Below are positions 1-5,205 of a stretch of 5,205 nt of DNA, in pieces (position 1 is the stretch's first letter; each line of letters begins with the position of its first letter). The notes under the pieces are model-generated. The model did no database searches. It saw nothing but the letters and a program-made list of their open reading frames with translations, and had not been told where the DNA came from. The stretch lies in NCBI GenBank assembly GCA_031266895.1, contig JAISAD010000131.1:1-5205 (forward strand). The letters are read 5' to 3'. A program made the translations under genes and the position numbers. Source of the stretch: Bacteroidales bacterium (GTDB lineage: Bacteria; Bacteroidota; Bacteroidia; Bacteroidales; WCHB1-69).

Positions 1-632
1 GGGTCTTTGATAACTTCGCCACTACCGTTGCATTCATGGCATGCTACCGATTGCTGGAATAGCCCAAACATGGTGCGCTCTTGATGTACTTTTTGTCCCG
101 ATCCTTTACAAGCAGGGCAAGAGATAATACTCTCTTTTGTTTTAGCACCTGTTCCTCCGCACTTGTCGCAGGCTACATATTTTTGAATTTTCAACTTTTT
201 TTCACAATTAACGGCAATCTCTTCTAAGGAAAGCTTTACTTTTATACGGATATTAGTTCCTTGCCGTACTCGTTTTTGTGCCTTGCCACTGTTTGAAAAA
301 CCGGAAAAGCCGCTAAAATTATTTCTGCCACCGGTAAAAAGGTCGCCGATGATATCATTGAAGTGGACAAAAATATCTTCTACATTCATGCCGCCGGAAG
401 TTGAGCCACCCATACCTGCGTGACCAAACTGGTCATAACGTGCTTTTTTATCAGTGTTGCTCAACACATCGTAAGCCTCTGCCGCTTCCTTAAACTTTTC
501 TTCCGCCTCTTTATTGCCTGGATTGCGGTCAGGATGATACTCCATTGCTTTTTTCCGATAAGCTTTCTTAATCTCATCGGCTGTGGCTGTTTTTGCCACT
601 CCTAATACCTCATAGTAGTCCCTTTTATCCAT
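1..632 (-). CDS. dnaJ: Chaperone protein DnaJ (Hsp40), N-terminal 210 codons, cut by the window edge
   Basis: DnaJ is the cytoplasmic J-domain co-chaperone that delivers unfolded clients to DnaK and stimulates its ATPase. Translation from the ATG at 632 opens MDKRDYYEVLGVAKTATADE. The J domain spans about residues 4-70 with the HPD motif at 33-35, followed by QFGHAG. A Gly/Phe-rich linker covers about residues 73-116 and contains MNVEDIF, a form common in Bacteroidota. The substrate-binding domain then begins, with zinc-binding repeats CDKCGGTG (155-162), CPACKGSG (172-179) and CHECNGSG (198-205). The fourth repeat and the C-terminal beta domains lie beyond position 1. Three zinc repeats plus the G/F linker make this a full class I DnaJ rather than a CbpA-type protein. 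The start is fixed by the standard N-terminal motif; no strong Shine-Dalgarno site is visible. It follows grpE by 27 bases with no promoter between, so it should be co-transcribed with grpE. No defect is seen. Confidence 0.97.
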   Translation of the reverse strand, partial: MDKRDYYEVLGVAKTATADEIKKAYRKKAMEYHPDRNPGNKEAEEKFKEAAEAYDVLSNTDKKARYDQFGHAGMGGSTSGGMNVEDIFVHFNDIIGDLFTGGRNNFSGFSGFSNSGKAQKRVRQGTNIRIKVKLSLEEIAVNCEKKLKIQKYVACDKCGGTGAKTKESIISCPACKGSGQKVHQERTMFGLFQQSVACHECNGSGEVIKD

Positions 633-659
633 TTATATTTGCTCTTTCATGTTCATAAT

Positions 660-1316
660 TTAATTCGCTACTACTACCTTAGCATAACGTACTACTTTAT
701 CCTTAATTTTATACCCTTTTTCCGTAACGTCTATTACCTTATCTTTATCTTCTTCATTTTGAGCAGGAAAATGAGTAATGGCTTCATGAAAGTCCGTGTC
801 AAAGGGTTCGCCTAATGCGGCAATTTCTTCCACATCGAAACGTTTTAAAATTTGCAATAATTTATTGTATATCAATGCAAAACCCTCTTTTATGGTCTCA
901 ATGTTCGTAACGGTTTCGTTGGCTTTGATGGCGCGTTCAAAGTCATCCACTACGGGCAGCAGGTTCACAATTACCTTTTCCGAGGCGGTATTCAGCATTT
1001 CAAGTTTCTCTTTGGTAGTCCGTTTTTTATAATTTTCAAACTCAGAATAAAGACGCAGAAATTTATCATTAAGTTCTTGCTTTTCAATGTCTAATGATTT
1101 AATTTGCTCTTTCAATTTATCTTCTTTACCCTCTTTTTTACCAAAAAAAGATTTGTTTTTTTTCTTTTCACTCTCTTCTGCAGGGGATGTTACAGAGCAA
1201 GTGTCCGCTTCTGGAACTTCGTTGCATCCTACGCCAATTGAGGAGTCTGCAGCTTGGGTTTCTTTTTCGTTCATCTCTTGATTAAGATCCTGAGTTTCAT
1301 TTTCTTTCTCTTTCAT
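660..1316 (-). CDS. grpE: Nucleotide exchange factor GrpE (Hsp70 cofactor)
   Basis: GrpE is the cytoplasmic dimer that releases ADP from DnaK, resetting the Hsp70 cycle. The 218-residue protein is slightly longer than E. coli GrpE (197) because of a low-complexity, Glu/Lys-rich N-terminal tail (about residues 1-68) with two cysteines (31 and 40). A long helix/coiled coil follows (about 65-125) with the family signature EFENYKKRT (92-100) and then LLPVVDDFERA (119-129). The C-terminal beta wing has GEPFDTDFHEAI (169-180) and ends with GYKIKDKVVRYAKVVVAN, matching the usual GYKL.DRVLRPA.VVVA ending. The ATG at 1316 is preceded by AGGA three bases upstream, a close but usable ribosome binding site. 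dnaJ starts 27 bases downstream, the common grpE-dnaJ pairing. A candidate sigma-54-type promoter and an inverted repeat lie 56-99 bases upstream of the start codon. The N-terminal tail is the least conserved part, as usual in this family. Confidence 0.97.
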   Translation of the reverse strand: MKEKENETQDLNQEMNEKETQAADSSIGVGCNEVPEADTCSVTSPAEESEKKKNKSFFGKKEGKEDKLKEQIKSLDIEKQELNDKFLRLYSEFENYKKRTTKEKLEMLNTASEKVIVNLLPVVDDFERAIKANETVTNIETIKEGFALIYNKLLQILKRFDVEEIAALGEPFDTDFHEAITHFPAQNEEDKDKVIDVTEKGYKIKDKVVRYAKVVVAN

Positions 1317-1371
1317 AAATCCTAATTAATATTTATTAATATGTTATTTTGCTTAAAATCTACTTTTTTAC

Positions 1372-1388
1372 TGCAAAAATGTTGCCAA
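1372..1388 (-). promoter_or_regulatory. Candidate sigma-54 (RpoN) -24/-12 promoter of grpE-dnaJ
   Basis: On the minus strand this reads TTGGCAACATTTTTGCA. Against the sigma-54 consensus TTGGCACG-N4-TTGCW it matches 11 of 13 specified positions; only the CG after TTGGCA differs (AC here). The invariant GG (1386-1385) and GC (1374-1373) are separated by exactly 10 bases. The predicted transcription start is near 1360, giving a leader of about 45 bases before the grpE ATG. The usual Bacteroidota primary sigma elements (TTTG, about 19 bases, TAnnTTTG) fit less well: a TTTG at 1389-1386 and TAGATTTT at 1362-1355 are 23 bases apart and lack the final G. The sequence match is direct observation; use by RpoN is inferred. 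Confidence 0.6.
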
Positions 1389-1396
1389 AGTCGAAG

Positions 1397-1415
1397 TCCT
1401 GACATTTTGTCAGGA
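1397..1415. promoter_or_regulatory. Perfect inverted repeat, likely operator or activator site of grpE-dnaJ
   Basis: TCCTGACA-TTT-TGTCAGGA is an exact 8-bp inverted repeat around a 3-base centre, the size expected for a dimeric DNA-binding protein. It ends 8 bases before the TTTGGCA of the putative -24 element (9 before TTGGCA), on the upstream side relative to grpE. It does not resemble the CIRCE/HrcA operator (TTAGCACTC-N9-GAGTGCTAA). No run of T follows it on the minus strand, and it lies about 100 bases after the preceding stop codon, so a terminator is unlikely. Its position suggests either activation or repression of the chaperone operon; the binding protein cannot be named from this window. 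Confidence 0.6.
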
Positions 1416-1515
1416 TTCAAAATCGTCCGTAATCCATTGAATGATGCGAAGGAATATAAAAGATGAGAATAAAAAAGTTGGGAAATATGGACAATCTTTC
1501 ATTGTTTTTTAGGGT
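1416..1515. other. Intergenic stretch between nucleoside kinase stop and the grpE regulatory block
   Basis: About 100 bases without a credible ORF. It contains a weak ACAAT-CTTTC-ATTGT stem followed by five more T on the plus strand (1491-1510), but no plus-strand gene precedes it. On the minus strand there is a six-T run (1476-1471) without a good stem in front of it. I see no convincing terminator for the upstream operon and no RNA gene. Confidence 0.4.
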
Positions 1516-3168
1516 TCAATAATTGAATTTGCTTCCTCCAACAAATTCTCGCAGAATAGAGGTGCCGGGCACGTATTCTTCGGGAATGGAGCGGAAAAAA
1601 GAGAGAAATTTAAGCAATCGAGTGGCCTCAGCATACTCAATTTCAGTTTCGGGGACTTCGAGCAAAATTGGAATGGCGTAACGCTTAAACACCCCAAATT
1701 CACAAATCAGTGCCGTGTTGACCATTACATCGGCATTTTCCTGATAAGGAAAGATGTTTTTCTCTTCACCATTGCGTACGCTTTGCCATCGCCGCAATGT
1801 TTCAAGCGCGGAATAGCCTCGATAGTTATAATCACGTATAATTCTTCTAATCAGTCGATTATCTGTGGTCGGAATAGGATTTTGCTTGTCAATGGAGATT
1901 GAGGTGAGCGCCGAGACGAATATCTTATATTTTACGGCGTCTTCTATCTGGCTGGTAAGTTTGGGATTTAGGCAATGGATGCCCTCTATCACCAGAATGG
2001 AATTTTTTTTCATTTGTATGTTTTTTCTGTTCCATTCTTTCTTGCCGAGTGCAAAATTAAAGGTGGGGCATTCTACCTCTTCGCCTTTCAACAAACGGGC
2101 TAAAGTTTCATTAAATAGTTTTAAATCAATAGCTTCTAATGTTTCAAAGTCATAATTGCCCTGCTCGTCTTTGGGAGTCATTTCGCGTTCTACAAAAAAA
2201 TCATCCACTGAAATTTGCACAGGGTCGTAACCCAAAAGAGTTAGTTGTATAGAGAGTCGCTTGCAAGAAGTGGTTTTGCCAGAACTTGACGGCCCGCTAA
2301 TCAACACGATTTTTTTCTTCTGTTCGTGAATTTCATCGGCAATGTTTACCCACTCTTTTTCGTGTAAAGCTTCTGTAATCAATATTACGTTAGCCACTTC
2401 GCCGTTTATTATCTTTTTGTTCAGGTCGTTTACTGTGGGCACACCTAAGGCTTCAACCCACTGCTTATGGCGTTTATAAACCCCGAAAAGCTTGGGTAGA
2501 TGGTAGGTTTTACTGATTGCATCCGGCTTTTTGCGGGAGGGCAACTTGAGTAAAAGTCCATTTTCGTACCGTTCCAGTCCGAAATGGGTAATGCAACTTG
2601 TAGAAGGCAGCAAAAAGCCATAGTAATAGTTTATGGTGCCGTCCAAACGATGAATGTAAGTGAAAATCCGTTTGCGATTGCGAAAAATCTCCGATTTATC
2701 GGTCAACTCATTTTGGCGAAACAGTTCCAAAGCCTCTTCTGTCAGCAGTTCTATTCTCTCTATTGGAATTTTTTTGTTTACAAGTTGTTGCATTCGTTCT
2801 TTGAGTTTGTTTGCTACTTCATCCAAGCGGGTTTCCTGCAGATTTTCCAAATCGCAATATTTTCCGCCTGAAATGGAATGCAACACTTTGAGTACAGCTT
2901 TCGGATAGAGGTCTTTCACTGCTTTGTAGAGCAAAAAATAGAGGGTGCGACAATACATGTCGTGTCCATAGGTCGAGGTGATATCAAAAAAGGTGATGAC
3001 TGCTGGCTTATGCAGCCGGTAGTCAATGCTGCGCACCTTATTATTGACCAGTGCTCCCAATAGAGGATATTCTAATGTAATTCCTTCATTTTCAGCTAAC
3101 TCACGTAAGGTTGTGCCATATTCTGCTGAAAGTTTTTTTTTTTTGTTTTTGCAGTAAATTGAAACCAT
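1516..3168 (-). CDS. Multidomain nucleoside kinase: TGS + ThrRS-like region + uridine kinase/PRK domain
   Basis: A 550-residue soluble protein of the family annotated in Bacteroidota as nucleoside or uridine kinase with a TGS domain. Residues 1-61 look like a TGS domain as in threonyl-tRNA synthetase. Residues 62 to about 210 resemble the ThrRS/AlaRS second additional domain, including HSISGGKYCD (97-106). A P-loop kinase of the uridine kinase/phosphoribulokinase class follows: Walker A GPSSSGKTT (292-300), DDFF (322-325) with the likely catalytic/Mg acidic residues, VIEGIHCLNP (393-402) and an Arg-rich lid-like DNRLIRRIIRDYNYRG (436-451). Ordinary Udk proteins are about 210 residues, so half of this protein is extra. 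Family knowledge predicts ATP-dependent phosphorylation of a nucleoside or similar small molecule; the substrate is not established and I give no symbol. The ATG at 3168 lies 24 bases after the response regulator stop, indicating an operon. Codons 9-12 form an uninterrupted run of 12 A, a slippery site. The 3' end is intact, with a TGA stop. Confidence 0.88.
   Translation of the reverse strand: MVSIYCKNKKKKLSAEYGTTLRELAENEGITLEYPLLGALVNNKVRSIDYRLHKPAVITFFDITSTYGHDMYCRTLYFLLYKAVKDLYPKAVLKVLHSISGGKYCDLENLQETRLDEVANKLKERMQQLVNKKIPIERIELLTEEALELFRQNELTDKSEIFRNRKRIFTYIHRLDGTINYYYGFLLPSTSCITHFGLERYENGLLLKLPSRKKPDAISKTYHLPKLFGVYKRHKQWVEALGVPTVNDLNKKIINGEVANVILITEALHEKEWVNIADEIHEQKKKIVLISGPSSSGKTTSCKRLSIQLTLLGYDPVQISVDDFFVEREMTPKDEQGNYDFETLEAIDLKLFNETLARLLKGEEVECPTFNFALGKKEWNRKNIQMKKNSILVIEGIHCLNPKLTSQIEDAVKYKIFVSALTSISIDKQNPIPTTDNRLIRRIIRDYNYRGYSALETLRRWQSVRNGEEKNIFPYQENADVMVNTALICEFGVFKRYAIPILLEVPETEIEYAEATRLLKFLSFFRSIPEEYVPGTSILREFVGGSKFNY
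3133..3144 (-). repeat. A12 homopolymer within codons 9-12 of the nucleoside kinase gene
   Basis: The plus strand carries 12 consecutive T, read as AAA AAA AAA AAA (four Lys) in the kinase gene and preceded by AAA AAC. Tracts of this length are prone to replication slippage, RNA polymerase slippage and sequencing error. In the present sequence the frame is intact across it. It sits only 24 bases after the start codon, where a slip would abolish the whole protein. Confidence 0.9.
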
Positions 3169-3192
3169 ATATTTGTGCCTGAAGTTGAGAGG

Positions 3193-3879
3193 TTACATTA
3201 CTAATTTAAAGCCAGTGCCATGCACGTTGATAATTTGCACTTTAGGTTCGTCCTTAAGCAGTTTGCGCAGTTTGGCAATATAGACGTCCATACTGCGGGC
3301 ATTGTAGTAGCTGTCGTCTCCCCAAATTTTTTTCAAGGCATAACCCCGTTCCAAAATACTGTTTTTTCGACTGATGAGCATGCTGAGCAGTTCTGTTTCT
3401 CGAGTAGTAATTTTCTTTTGTTCGCCGTTTATTGTGAGTGTCTGTTTATTGGGGTCAAAGCGCACAGCTCCCAATTGGTATATCGGCGATGCATTATCAC
3501 CTTCGGCATAGGTTATACGGCGCAGCAACGCCTGTATGCGCGCCAGCAGCACATCCATAGAGAATGGTTTGCTAATGTAGTCATCGCCACCAATAGATAA
3601 GCCTTCGATCATGTCTTCCTGGAAGTTTTTGGCTGTAAGGAAAATAATCGGTATTTGCTTATCTACTTTGCGTATTTCCTTGGTTAATGTAAAACCGTCT
3701 TTGAGCGGCATCATTACATCTACTAAACAGAGGTCGAATTGGCCGGAACAAAACATTTCGTAGGCCGTTTCGCCATTGGTGGCCAGATTTACGGTATAGC
3801 CTTTGGTTGTCAGGTAGGTGGTTAACACCTTGCCGAGATTTACATCATCTTCGGCTAATAAGATTTTAATAGCATTCAT
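3193..3879 (-). CDS. rprY: Response regulator, OmpR/PhoB family, RprY-like
   Basis: A 228-residue cytoplasmic transcription factor activated by phosphotransfer from the adjacent sensor kinase. The receiver domain (about 3-120) has acidic pocket D11/D12, phosphoacceptor D54 in CLVDVMMPLKDG, switch residue T82 in IIFLTAK, Y101 and the conserved K104 in YISKPF. The C-terminal winged-helix DNA-binding domain (about 130-228) includes ITTRETELLSMLI, the recognition-helix region ARSMDVYIAKLRKLLK and the final wing IINVHGTGFKLVM. These stretches resemble RprY of Bacteroides and Porphyromonas from memory; the symbol is by similarity. I chose the ATG at 3879, whose product starts MNAIKILLAEDD as receivers normally do. 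The frame also allows a TTG at 3909 that would overlap the kinase gene and add ten atypical residues. The ATG lies 7 bases after the histidine kinase stop, with no Shine-Dalgarno site, consistent with translational coupling. Target genes are not evident from the window. Confidence 0.94.
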   Translation of the reverse strand: MNAIKILLAEDDVNLGKVLTTYLTTKGYTVNLATNGETAYEMFCSGQFDLCLVDVMMPLKDGFTLTKEIRKVDKQIPIIFLTAKNFQEDMIEGLSIGGDDYISKPFSMDVLLARIQALLRRITYAEGDNASPIYQLGAVRFDPNKQTLTINGEQKKITTRETELLSMLISRKNSILERGYALKKIWGDDSYYNARSMDVYIAKLRKLLKDEPKVQIINVHGTGFKLVM

Positions 3880-3886
3880 GATTTTT

Positions 3887-5188
3887 TTATTTTGTTGGTA
3901 AGAATACAATAAAGTTAGTTCCTTTGTTTAATTCGCTTTTTATCTCAATGTAGCCAACATGTAGCGACACGATTTTTTTTACATACCCCAAGCCCAAGCC
4001 ATGTCCTTTGGTGTTATGAATATTGCCTGAAGAGACGCGATAAAATTCTTGAAAGATGCGTTTTTGATTTTTCTTGGCAATACCTATACCGTGGTCTTCG
4101 ATAGAGAGCACAAAATATTTTTTCACATTGTATGTCTTTATTTCTATAACGGGTTTTTCTCTGGAATATTTTATGGCGTTTTCCACCAGGTTGATTATAA
4201 TATTTTCAAGATGCACTATATCGCCCAAAATTAGAGCGTTTTCGGCATTGAGCTGCAGGCTGAGGATACCGCTGGCTGTCGAGATTTGCAATGAGACAGC
4301 GTCTGTTACCTTTTTGATAAGTTCGTGCATATTGCAATTGTCCATTTTCATTTTTAACTGCCCCTTATTGAGTTGTGCCAGTTGCAGTATGTTTGATACC
4401 ATTACTTTAAGTCTGTTGTTTTCTTCTTTAATGATGGATACATAAGTTGCTTTAAGTGCTGTTTCTTTTTGTAAATTGGGATCTTCCAATCCTTCACAAG
4501 CTAAAGAGATAGTGGAAATTGGCGTTTTAAATTCGTGGGTAATGTTGTTGATAAAATCGGTGCGAATTTCTACGTTTCGTTTTTGTCGATAGAGTTGATA
4601 AAGTGTCAGAAGGGCAATGGAGAGGATGGTGACTAAAAAGACGGCAATAAAGAACATGAGGGTGCTCATGCGTTGGAAATAAATGGCGCGTTCACCAGAG
4701 AAATAGAGAATGAGATAGTGTGGCGCTATGAATCTGTTGCTGGCTTTCAGGCCGAATACATATTCGCTGGCAAGCATGCTTTTTTCAGAAATGGTGCCGG
4801 GTGCTATTACGAATTTGGTTGTAAAGGCATTATACAAGGCAAAATCGAAGTTGGCAATGATGGTCTGTTCCTTGAGTTCTTCGCTAATGATGCGGTTTAA
4901 AAAGTCACGGTTCAGCAGTTTCATTGTATTGCTGTCCATTTCAATTAAATTGATGTTGGTTTTTACTTTGGGTCTTATTTTATCCAATTCATTCTGCACT
5001 TCGACAGTCCAGAAGGGGAGCGCAGGAAAAATTTTGCGGTAGTTAGTGTCAAAATAGATAGTGTCGTTTATTGTGCTGATAATATTGTTTTTATCATAAA
5101 TTATTTTTTTTTTAATTATCCCTGTGGGGGTATTGGCATAGTCGAGAATAAAAAGTTTTGCATCTTTTTGATAGATAAATTTTGTATA
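3887..5188 (-). CDS. rprX: Sensor histidine kinase, RprX-like; 5' end incomplete or frame-disrupted
   Basis: Membrane sensor that autophosphorylates on His and passes phosphate to the adjacent regulator. Numbering from the first usable start, GTG at 4999 (370 residues): extracytoplasmic part to about 110, one membrane helix 111-136 (STLMFFIAVFLVTILSIALL), HisKA domain with H155 in NNITHEFKTPIS, and HATPase_c domain with N box NLVENAIKYS (270-279), G1 EDHGIGI (301-307), F box IFQEFYR (315-321) and G2 GHGLGLG (332-338). All catalytic boxes are intact. The open frame continues without an ATG, GTG or TTG to 5188, and the added 63 residues look protein-like. Two in-frame stops (5191-5189 and 5197-5195) precede it. 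Related kinases normally begin with a first membrane helix, which is absent here, so the true N-terminus probably lies beyond 5205 and the gene is interrupted by a one-base shift (see separate entry). A genuine short form from GTG 4999 is the alternative. The symbol is by analogy to RprX, given the RprY-like partner. Confidence 0.85.
   Translation of the reverse strand, partial: YTKFIYQKDAKLFILDYANTPTGIIKKKIIYDKNNIISTINDTIYFDTNYRKIFPALPFWTVEVQNELDKIRPKVKTNINLIEMDSNTMKLLNRDFLNRIISEELKEQTIIANFDFALYNAFTTKFVIAPGTISEKSMLASEYVFGLKASNRFIAPHYLILYFSGERAIYFQRMSTLMFFIAVFLVTILSIALLTLYQLYRQKRNVEIRTDFINNITHEFKTPISTISLACEGLEDPNLQKETALKATYVSIIKEENNRLKVMVSNILQLAQLNKGQLKMKMDNCNMHELIKKVTDAVSLQISTASGILSLQLNAENALILGDIVHLENIIINLVENAIKYSREKPVIEIKTYNVKKYFVLSIEDHGIGIAKKNQKRIFQEFYRVSSGNIHNTKGHGLGLGYVKKIVSLHVGYIEIKSELNKGTNFIVFLPTK
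5104..5113 (-). repeat. A10 homopolymer in the 5' part of the histidine kinase frame
   Basis: Ten consecutive T on the plus strand, read as part of ATT AAA AAA AAA ATA in the open frame of the histidine kinase (Ile-Lys-Lys-Lys-Ile). It is a slippage-prone tract upstream of the first GTG at 4999. The neighbouring frame ends in TAA at the tract's upstream edge, so a slip inside the tract alone would not restore the upstream frame. Confidence 0.85.
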
Positions 5189-5205
5189 TTAGAGTTATAT
5201 CATCG
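5165..5205 (-). pseudogene. Likely upstream continuation of the histidine kinase in another frame (putative frameshift at an A5 run)
   Basis: The neighbouring minus-strand frame is open from 5204 and reads DDITLIYKIYLSK before leaving the kinase frame. Removing one A from the five-A run at 5169-5165 would join it smoothly as DDITLIYKIYLSKDAKLF, and the two stop codons of the kinase frame would disappear. Only 13 codons are visible, so the coding nature of this piece is inferred. The cause could be a sequencing or assembly error, a real inactivating mutation, or a kinase that uses a downstream start. Confidence 0.45.

Noticed and set aside
633..656. Seven-codon leader ORF (MNMKEQI, stop) ending immediately before the dnaJ ATG
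   Set aside because: It could suggest translational coupling, but such a short ORF in AT-rich DNA is expected by chance and has no ribosome binding site of its own.
1355..1389. Bacteroidota primary-sigma promoter (TTTG ... TAnnTTTG) in front of grpE
   Set aside because: Elements TTTG and TAGATTTT are present but 23 bases apart, longer than the usual about 19, and the last base differs. Kept only as an alternative to the better sigma-54 match.
1491..1510. Plus-strand hairpin ACAAT-CTTTC-ATTGT followed by a T run, like an intrinsic terminator
   Set aside because: The stem is only five mostly A/T pairs, and no plus-strand gene precedes it. On the minus strand, where the genes are, no T run follows the stem directly.
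1515..1527. TTCAAT-A-ATTGAA palindrome over the nucleoside kinase stop codon
   Set aside because: It is purely A/T-rich with a one-base centre and coincides with coding sequence and the stop; most likely chance in AT-rich DNA.
3880..3909. Upstream TTG start for the response regulator overlapping the histidine kinase end
   Set aside because: It adds ten residues (MYSYQQNKKI) not typical of receiver domains; the ATG at 3879 gives the canonical N-terminus and a 7-base gap to the kinase stop.
420..5042. Plus-strand open frames of 61-126 codons opposite dnaJ, grpE, the nucleoside kinase, the regulator and the histidine kinase
   Set aside because: They lie antisense to clearly conserved genes, lack recognisable domains and look like shadow frames; I found no support for plus-strand genes.

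Overview
The window reads as ordinary chromosomal DNA of a Bacteroidota (Bacteroidetes) member. It is AT-rich, has poor Shine-Dalgarno sites, and its response regulator closely resembles RprY of Bacteroides/Porphyromonas. Its DnaJ has the Bacteroidota-like stretch with MNVEDIF after the J domain. All genes lie on the minus strand, so transcription runs from the right end to the left end. I see no tRNA, rRNA, CRISPR array, insertion sequence or phage gene.

Right half (about 5205 to 1516): a tightly packed group in the order sensor histidine kinase, OmpR-family response regulator, multidomain nucleoside kinase. The gaps are 7 and 24 bases, so one operon is likely; its promoter lies outside the window. 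The kinase/regulator pair looks like an RprX/RprY two-component system. The third gene joins a TGS domain and a threonyl-tRNA-synthetase-like region to a C-terminal uridine-kinase/phosphoribulokinase P-loop domain; its true substrate is unknown. The 5' end of the histidine kinase gene is abnormal: the open frame runs to 5188 without an ATG, GTG or TTG above 4999, then meets two in-frame stops. A single extra A near 5165-5169 would explain this.

Left half (1515 to 1): a 199-base intergenic region, then grpE and the first 210 codons of dnaJ, 27 bases apart. These are the nucleotide exchange factor and J-domain co-chaperone of the DnaK (Hsp70) machine, evidently co-transcribed. The intergenic region holds the most interesting signal: a perfect 8-bp inverted repeat (TCCTGACA-TTT-TGTCAGGA), 9 bases upstream of a close match to a sigma-54 (-24/-12) promoter with the exact GG-N10-GC spacing, pointing at grpE. 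This suggests that the chaperone operon is driven by an RpoN-type promoter with a dedicated dimeric regulator, rather than by sigma-32 or a CIRCE/HrcA site.

No wholly new multi-gene system is evident. The points worth following up are the grpE promoter architecture, the histidine kinase frame disruption, the A12 tract at the start of the nucleoside kinase gene, and the unexplained substrate of that fused kinase.
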